In this document: in pieces, positions 57,579 to 64,000 of the stretch
Numbering within the stretch: the stretch's first letter is position 1
Layout: each line of letters opens with the position of its first letter
Assembly (NCBI GenBank): GCA_029216955.1
Contig: JANAVB010006998.1
Span: forward strand, 310,001 to 374,000
Direction of reading: 5' to 3'
DNA length: 64,000 nt
DNA from: Iris pallida
Lineage: Eukaryota; Streptophyta; Magnoliopsida; Asparagales; Iridaceae
Made by a program: the position numbers and the translations under genes
The notes under the pieces: generated by a model
Seen by the model: the letters and a program-made list of their open reading frames with translations, nothing else
Database searches by the model: none
What the model was told of the DNA's origin: nothing

Positions 57579-58646
57579 ATGTTCTTCGACGGTGCTTCAA
57601 GGATCGGACCCAAGGGCAACATCGTCGTCGAAGTCGGGGTGGTGCTGATTTCTCATTCCGGACTGGTGATCAATCATGCTTACTCCCTCACGGAACCTTG
57701 CTCTAACAATGTAGCCGAGTACAACGCTTTAGTCATTGGCCTCCAATTTACAAGAGAGCTGGGGGTGGAATATCTTGAAGCATACGGCAATTCACAGTTA
57801 ATCGTCAACCAGATCCGAGGTTCATACGAAGTCCGCCATGAAGATATGATCCCCTATCACCAAATAGCGATCAACATCATCTCGTCATTTGAAGGGTTCT
57901 TCATCGAACACGTCTCCAGATTACAAAATATCGAAGCCGATGCCCTAGCCGGCCTTGCCGCTTCCCTAGCAGTGCCGAACCAAATTCATCATTTGGTGGA
58001 CGTAATAGGACATGAACTGGTCTGTCCCAAGAACAACGTTCAATTAGCGGCGAGTTATTCCGCTCAGACGATCGACAAAGTACCAGACTGGAGACAACCA
58101 TTCATAGACTTTGTAGTTTACGACATCCTGCCCGAGAACCCAAAGGAAGCCACCTCTATCAGAAGGCGTTCTCTCAGATTCTTCTATGATACAGAGACAA
58201 AAATGCTGTATCGCCGATCTTACGATGGATTATTGCTTCGATGTCTGTCAAATGCAGAAGCCAAAGAAGCTGTGCACGAAGCCCATGACGGTGTCTGCAG
58301 GGCCCATCAGCTTGGCCCAAAATTGCAAGACTGTCTTTGCCCAATGGACTACTACTGGCCCACGATGGTAGTAGATGCGATAGACTATACGAGAAAGTGC
58401 AAAGCCTGCCAAATCCACGCATACTTCATCCATCAGCCATCCGAATTTCTGTATCTGACAGTGGCGTCCTGGCCATTCGAAGCATGGGGAATGGATATCA
58501 TCGGTCCGATCACTCCACCTTCTTCTCGAGGACATCTCTTCATACTCGCAATCACGGATTACTTCTCTAAATGGGCGGAAGTTGTTCCGCTTGCAGAAGT
58601 AAAGACTTTAAACGTGATCAGCTTCCTCAAGCATCACGTCATCTAT
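57579..58646 (+). pseudogene. TE-F second (archaeal-type) RNase H and integrase N-terminal part
   Basis: The second RNase H has FFDGASR (57582), NVAEYNALVIGL (about 57708-57743), YGNSQLIVNQ (about 57783) and the final DALAGLAA (about 57939). This extra domain is diagnostic of the Tat lineage. Integrase follows, with an HHCC zinc-binding part (HEAHDGVCRAH about 58278, CKACQ 58398-58412) and the catalytic core start GMDIIGPI (58489) and ITDYFSKWAE (58552). The core's last glutamate and the C-terminus are missing because TE-G begins at 58647. The frame 57579-58646 has no stops. Confidence 0.92.
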
Positions 58647-58751
58647 TGTCACTCTCCGTTCCCAGAATGCGTATTTTAATACGTATATTGCCTGAATGTA
58701 TTTATTTAGCATTTATCATGTAGTATCCTGTATTTAAATTCCTAATAACTT

Positions 58752-58890
58752 CATGTTAATTAATTATCTGCATTTTATTTTCTGCACTTTATTTTTCTGC
58801 AATTCTATTATCTGCTCTTTAAATTTTCATGTTAATTAATTAGCTGCTCTTTAATTTTCATGTTAATTTATTTTCTGCAATTTTATTTCT
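58752..58890. repeat. A/T-rich U3 repeats (TTAATTAATTATCTGC type)
   Basis: CATGTTAATTAATTA and TCTGCATTTTATTT-like units recur three to five times in the TE-G U3. Confidence 0.75.
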
Positions 58891-59446
58891 ATATTTCTTT
58901 CTGTAATTTTAATTCCTGCTTTAGTTTTACTTTCGGTTTAGCCTTGTTGGACCCATTGGACCCATAGAACCCGGCCCAACTCCCACCTACCACCCCTTTG
59001 CTATTTTAAAGCCACCCTCTCCCTTCTCTCTCCTCATTTACTCATTCTCACCATTACTCCTCTTCTTCTTCTTCATTACTCTCTCCACCTACCAAACCGT
59101 AGGCAAGTACCAACTTGCTTCTTGATGGATCCCCATTATTATTGTTCTATCACCCTCCTTATTTGATTCTAAGTCTTTTTAGTACTTAGCATTTTCAATT
59201 TCCATGGCTAATTTGATGTAGATCTAAGTTTATTATATTTTCGGATTTCTTAGGTTTTGATCTAGTAAACTTTGTTATCTTCAAGTTTTGATGGTTCCAT
59301 GTTGTAGAGAATTTCGTTCTACCCAATTTTGACCTAAGGAAGTTCGAATTTAGACTCTGGATGAAGGTTTTATGGAACTTGGAAGCTTGGGTTGATGGTG
59401 TTCTTCTTCTCTGAAACTTGGAGAAGAAGAACAGTACTTGACTTGA

Positions 59447-60045
59447 CCGCATGAATAATTCATGCGGCAAGTGATTCCCAGCCGCATGGGTTGTTTCCTT
59501 CTCAGCCGCATGAAAAGTTTCTACCCGGCCGCATGAGACTCATTTGAGCCCAGCCGCATAGGGAGTTCTCCTAGCCGCATGGACTTTCCCCACTTAACCG
59601 CATATGCGCCTCCGTCTTTTTTGACCGCATGGATTTCTCTCCAAATCCAGCCGCATGAACCAGGCTCACTCGCTGGCCGCATGAGGTCCTGAACCTTATA
59701 GCCGCATGAACTTCCCCCCCCCGCCAGCCGCATAAGCAATCTCCTTGACCTGGCCGCATGGGGTTCGACTTGGTTGAGCCGCATGGACTCATTCCCGTCA
59801 GCCGCATGAGTATCCTTCCCGCTGACCGCATATGTCTTACCTTTTTCGGCCGCATGAGCCCAATTCATCCTAGCCGCATGGAACACCCCTTCTGCTTGCC
59901 GCATGGGAGCTAGTCCCACTCGCCAGCCGTACAGGTTCCTGCCTCTTCAGCCGCATGTGCCTCTACCCCCTGAGCCGCATGAACCCGACTCCTTTCCTTG
60001 CCGCATAAGATCCATCTTGGCCGCATTAGACTTAGCCGCATGACT
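59447..60045. repeat. GCCGCATG array with non-repeating spacers, about 26 copies
   Basis: About 26 copies of GCCGCATG or one-base variants recur every 20-30 bp, all in one orientation except the first pair, which forms an inverted repeat at 59448-59468 (CCGCATG...CATGCGG). The spacers are pyrimidine-rich and differ from each other. Confidence 0.93.
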
Positions 60046-61793
60046 ATTCTATAGCCCTAAATATTGATATTTTATTAGATATTTTACGTCCATTTTATAT
60101 CCTTACGCCTTTTTGCATAAACTTGATAAATCATGATATGTTAATATTTCTATTAATTATAGATTGTTACGTGGGATGTACCATGTGTCATGAATTGAGT
60201 TATAGATACCCGGATTGACTAGAATTAAACCCTGAGAGTTGTAGACTCGACCCTACTGAATGCTAGTTGACTTTCATGCCTTGCCACCATTGATAATAAT
60301 TGTTAGCTTGACTAAAATTGATCATGCGTTCCTAGTTGGAACTAAAGAGGCTGGCTAGTCGTCTTACTGAATTGAATGAATGAGACACGTTCATGTTATG
60401 AACTATTGTAATCGACTGGCTAATCTCGAATATTGACATACAGGCACATGCAGGCTTCAAATTATTTATTTAATTATTTAGTTTTTTTTTTCTACGAAAG
60501 AAGTATATGTACTTTATGGTCAAGGCATGATTACCGTGGTTAGATTTGATTGTTGCATTACGTTATGTAAGAACTGCAACCTAACCGCACTGGTATCGTT
60601 GTAGAGTTGTGCATATCGTACCCCGTACGAAAGTACTCATTTGAATGACCATGATCCACGGCATGGGATTTCACTCAACGTAGGGACTATTAAGTTAAAT
60701 AAAATAATGATTGCATGGAGAGAATGGATTCCCGAATTCTTACATGGCAGCTCCCTTGGGACGAGTAGTACCCGACGGGCCGGCTGGTTCCCACAGATAC
60801 TGTAAATCTGCCACACGGGCAGGGAACAGTATCTGCTTTTATTATTATTGTATATTGTATATTGACGAGCGTCCTGCTAGGACTCGTCTAATTCATGCAT
60901 GGGCCAATTGATTGATTGGATAGACTAGCCTTGCTTGTACATAGTAAGAACTGAGGAATCCCTAATTGCATTATTCCAGGATAACTTGGAACTCATAATA
61001 GCAAGCCGTAGGAGTTGATTGGCCGTTCAAGATGATTTGTTTGTGCACTATACTCTGTTACCTAACTGGGATGATCAGAATGTCAGGACATGACGGGCCA
61101 ACTTCTGTCCTTGTTTGGTTGGGAGGTTGGTTCGAAGTGTCTTGATGTGATGTGAGTCCTAGTAGCAAGCAGAGATCTATTATTATATTCTCTTACTTAC
61201 TGGTTTAGTCCTTCATATCGTCCTCTCTTGTGGTACTTGCTATTAGAGGTCTAACCTCTCTGGTTTTGCATGGCCAGATTTAGAGCCAGTCCCCGAGGAT
61301 CCAGCTTACTTCTACCTCCAAGATGGTCAACACTAGAAGGATGATCGCAGGAGGCCTCGAGTGGGTTCCTTAACTTCCCTCTCGTTTTGTTAAATACTTT
61401 ATACTTTGCCGTTTGGCACCGATATGTTAGTCGGATTGTCTTGTACTTACTTTTTACATAATTGTAACTAAAGTCAGGCTGCAGCTGATAACAATTGTGT
61501 ATACTTTTGCTACATCAATCTGGCTATGTTTTGTAAAGCCAGATATCAAGAACATTTTGACAGAACGTTTGGGACGCCTTACTGCTTTATCTTACATGTT
61601 CTCTATTACTGCTTCTTGTTCGAATGATTGAGACAATAGAGGTGAAATGACCATAGTAAAACCTTTATGTAGTATGCACCCCCTCGTCTGGTTAGACAGC
61701 ATTGATCGTATTATACGGTATTCATCTACCCGTAATACGTAGCTGGCTGAGTCATTCCCCCGCTCTCCAGTATTCTGGTTCTGGGGCGTGACA

Positions 61794-61990
61794 AGGTTTT
61801 AGTGGTGGCCCATGCAGGTCTGGTTTCAGACTTGTGGGGTGTTTTGATTTATAGGATGTCTCAATCACATATGTTCCCCCTTGATCTCATGATTCGTTGT
61901 TCTCAACCCTTGCTTGACATTCCGGTATTCTTTGACTTCATTGATCCTTCATGTCCGGTCGTTTGATTGTTCTCTTGTCCCTTTTCTTAG
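61794..61990 (+). mobile_element. TE-G leader
   Basis: Non-coding. The 19-bp leader motif lies at 61802-61820, followed by TGGTTTCAGAC, which resembles but does not match the initiator-Met primer site TGGTATCAGAGC and lies too far inside. It ends with a splice-acceptor-like CTTTTCTTAG at 61981-61990. Confidence 0.6.
61802..61820 (+). promoter_or_regulatory. Conserved leader / candidate primer-binding motif (TE-G)
   Basis: GTGGTGGCCCATGCAGGTC starts eight bases after the LTR. It contains an ATG (61812). Confidence 0.65.
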
Positions 61991-63497
61991 GGGCACCTCG
62001 TCCGCATCTGTCAGAGCTGGACAGCAACAACATGGACAGCAACATGGACAACCTGACCCTGTTGGTCAGCAACAAGGGCCAGTCTCACCTCAGGAGGCTA
62101 CCCAGAAAGAAGTGATAGTAGAACCAGCAGTTGGACCGCAGTATCCGGATATTCCGAACCCACCCGTAGTTCCACCTACCCCTGTGGAAGTGGACACACC
62201 AGCCCTTCTGGAGATCATGAGAGGAATTATGGCTGCTCAGCAACATCAGATGTTGGTCCAGCAGCGCATGCACACTCAGCTACAAGAGCAGAATGTGTTG
62301 CTCAACCAAGGATTGCAGACAGCATTGGAAAGAGGAGTGAGGACTGATTCAGGAGCATCAGCCAGGTTTTGCAAGTACAACCCCCGTCGTTTCGAGGGCA
62401 CGGAGGATGCCATCTCAGCATATGCATGGCTTAAGGATATTGAGGCTATTCTGATAGCAGCTAAGGTACCGGCAGAAGAACATGTGGATCTAGTAAAGTT
62501 GTTACTTCAGGACCTCGCACGTGATTGGTGGGAAGCGGAGGAAGTAGGCATCAGACGTCCCGTTGCTTGGGACGATTTTACAGCAAGGTTCAAGACGAAG
62601 TACTATGGGGTTGTGGCGCAGTTTGAGCTACAACAGAAGTTTATCAACCTCAGACAGGCTGGCAAGACTGTAGATGCTTATGCAGCGGAGTTCTGCAGAT
62701 TGAGTAGATTCGCCCCAGAGATGGTAGCGACGGAGCGCCAGAGGGCTATGAGGTTCCAGCAAGGGTTTCATCTTGAGCTCTTGCAATTGATAGAAGGGCA
62801 CAATTACCAGACTTTTGATGAGATATTGACGGCGACTCGAAGGTATGAGATCACCATTCAGAGGCTTGCGGCAAGGACTGGGGGTCAGAAGAGATCCCAC
62901 AGTCAGATTGAAGGAGGAGGGGGAGCAGCGCCCCGAACAACAGTACCATCCCCTGGCATTCGTATCCACGATGTGGCGATGCGAGGGCCAGCACCACCAC
63001 CCAGGCAACAGCAACAGAGGAAGAACCAGCAACCCCCGGCGGGCTGCACTTATTGTGGAAAGATGGGGCACACTAGAGATGTGTGTCGGACATTGAATGG
63101 ACTGTGTCTGATATGTGGAAATCCAGACCATCGGGTTACCACATGTCCCATGAATTCGAGGGCAGAAGGACCAGGGCAGCAGTTTTCTGCTCTGCCAGCA
63201 CCAGGGGCAGGGCAGTATCGAGGACCAGCATTGGCAGTGAGGCCGTTGGCGCAGCGTCCGTTAGTATCACAGGCTCAGATGTTTCGGCAGCAGGGACCGC
63301 CGATACAGCAACACCAGCGTAGACCACCCCAGCATCATCAAGGCAGGGGCCAGCAGCAGCACCAGGCTAGGCCACAACATGGGAATCAGCAAGGAGGTCG
63401 AGGACAGACATTCACACTGTCCTTGGAAGAGGTATTGGCATCGGGAGATGTTGTGGCAGGTAACATTCTCGTCGTCTCATATCCCGCAGTAGCATAG
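61914..63497 (+). CDS. TE-G gag (capsid/nucleocapsid), near-intact
   Basis: The frame is open from the stop at 61890 to TAG at 63495-63497. It has a Gln-rich N-terminus and a gag capsid domain at about 62340-62800 (RRFEGTEDAISAYAWLKDIE, LLQDLARDWWEAEE, FTARFKTKYYG). Two CCHC zinc knuckles lie at 63045-63086 (CTYCGKMGHTRDVC) and 63105-63146 (CLICGNPDHRVTTC), and a Gln/Pro-rich tail follows. There is no in-frame ATG before 62217, well inside the conserved part, so the true start is unclear: non-AUG, lost, or supplied by splicing from the leader (acceptor-like site at 61990). 61914 is only the first permissible codon. The protein packages element RNA. Confidence 0.85.
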   Translation: MTFRYSLTSLILHVRSFDCSLVPFLRGTSSASVRAGQQQHGQQHGQPDPVGQQQGPVSPQEATQKEVIVEPAVGPQYPDIPNPPVVPPTPVEVDTPALLEIMRGIMAAQQHQMLVQQRMHTQLQEQNVLLNQGLQTALERGVRTDSGASARFCKYNPRRFEGTEDAISAYAWLKDIEAILIAAKVPAEEHVDLVKLLLQDLARDWWEAEEVGIRRPVAWDDFTARFKTKYYGVVAQFELQQKFINLRQAGKTVDAYAAEFCRLSRFAPEMVATERQRAMRFQQGFHLELLQLIEGHNYQTFDEILTATRRYEITIQRLAARTGGQKRSHSQIEGGGGAAPRTTVPSPGIRIHDVAMRGPAPPPRQQQQRKNQQPPAGCTYCGKMGHTRDVCRTLNGLCLICGNPDHRVTTCPMNSRAEGPGQQFSALPAPGAGQYRGPALAVRPLAQRPLVSQAQMFRQQGPPIQQHQRRPPQHHQGRGQQQHQARPQHGNQQGGRGQTFTLSLEEVLASGDVVAGNILVVSYPAVA

Positions 63498-64000
63498 TTT
63501 GATTCGGGAGCATCCCATTCATTTATATCTGCACAATTTGCAACACGACTAGGAGTGGAGTTCGAGGCATTGCCAGGGAGGTTGAATATACTCACTGGTA
63601 ATGGGCTCGTGGGAGTTAGTAGAGTTAGTTTAGCATGTAGTGTTGTAGTGTGCGGGCATCCTTTACCCACCCGGTTGATAGACTTTCCTGTTAGAAATTT
63701 CGACGTTATCTTAGGCATGGACTGGCTGAAAGACAGTCATGCGACAATAGATTGTCGTAGTAGAAGTGTATCTTTTGATATTCCAGGCATGGAGAGGTTC
63801 ACCTTGGTCAGGTCAGAGGCAACTCAGCAAGAGCAGGGAGTAGTAACGGCAATGGATGAAGTTCAGATTCCGAAGGTAGTTGAAGAATTTCTATATGTAT
63901 TTCCCGAAGAACTTCCAGGTCTACCACCGGTTAGAGATATTGAGTTCAGTATAGAATTGGCACCAGGAACTAAACCAATATCAGATCGAGTTTACAGAAT
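63498..64000 (+). CDS. TE-G protease and start of reverse transcriptase (partial, runs off window)
   Basis: Same frame as gag, after a single TAG. The retropepsin active site FDSGASHSF starts at 63498 and ILGMDWL lies at 63708-63728. The RT entry sequence FPEELPGLPPVRDIEFSIEL (about 63900-63960), followed by APGTKPIS, is typical of Tekay/Del-type chromoviruses. No other stop up to 64000. The TAG sits where most relatives have Leu just before the catalytic Asp. A chromodomain would confirm the lineage but lies outside. Confidence 0.85.

Larger units (their letters stand above)
58647..61793 (+). mobile_element. TE-G (Tekay-like) 5' LTR, 3147 bp
   Basis: Perfect terminal inverted repeats TGTCAC / GTGACA. 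It starts where TE-F integrase stops matching (target side TCTAT, 58642-58646) and ends at 61793, just before the leader motif. A TATA-like TATTTTAAAG is at about 58998-59007. The transcribed part contains the GCCGCATG array (59447-60045). The 3' LTR is outside the window. Confidence 0.85.

Noticed and set aside
59447..60045. CRISPR-like array (short repeats, unique spacers)
   Set aside because: Repeats are only 8 bp, spacing is irregular, the site is within a plant LTR, and no associated genes exist.
61821..61832. Initiator-Met primer site of TE-G (TGGTTTCAGAC)
   Set aside because: Mismatched, nearly 30 bases inside the LTR, and absent from the sister elements, which all share the other motif instead.

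Overview
The window is repeat-rich nuclear DNA of a flowering plant. No intact single-copy host gene is visible. The evidence for a plant is Ty3/gypsy elements of plant lineages (a Tat element with a second, archaeal-type RNase H, and a Tekay-like element), plant L1-type LINEs, a CACTA-type terminus, a tRNA-derived SINE, a broken plant mobile domain (PMD) gene and a fragment resembling plant MOS1. I cannot name the species.

Layout. Bases 1-18645 hold minus-strand LTR retrotransposons, nested with the youngest to the left. TE-C (gag 14400-14827, LTR from 15044) is interrupted at 14400 by TE-B (LTRs 10285-14399 and 6606-8863, internal part only 1.4 kb). The left LTR of TE-B is cut at 6606 by TE-A (LTR 3127-6605), which carries a frameshifted MOS1-like fragment. 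Bases 18646-21401 hold a CACTA-like end inside a broken PMD gene, short tandem repeats, a SINE, AC/AT microsatellites and a GC-rich block. Bases 21402-32420 are plus-strand TE-D (3-kb LTRs, decayed gag with four zinc knuckles); its 5' LTR contains a solo LTR with a 5-bp target duplication.

Bases 32421-49372 contain two LINEs of one family tail to tail, meeting at a shared (AT)n tract. LINE-1 (plus) is split by TE-E (37365-46869), a non-coding element with 4.2-kb LTRs, a 1.1-kb interior and target duplication GGAGT. LINE-2 (minus) is cut at 49372 by TE-F, a Tat element (gag, protease, RT, RNase H, aRNase H, integrase). TE-F is in turn cut inside integrase at 58646 by TE-G, a Tekay-like element running off the right edge with a nearly intact gag-protease frame.

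The parts do not form a pathway; they record successive insertions. The most unusual signal is the octamer CATGCGGC / GCCGCATG, iterated in the TE-F LTR (18-bp period), in the TE-F leader ORF (36-bp period, each unit a hairpin) and in the TE-G LTR (about 26 copies separated by non-repeating spacers), although these lineages are otherwise unrelated. A second is a 19-bp motif just inside five 5' LTRs, where a tRNA primer site is expected but the usual initiator-Met sequence is absent.
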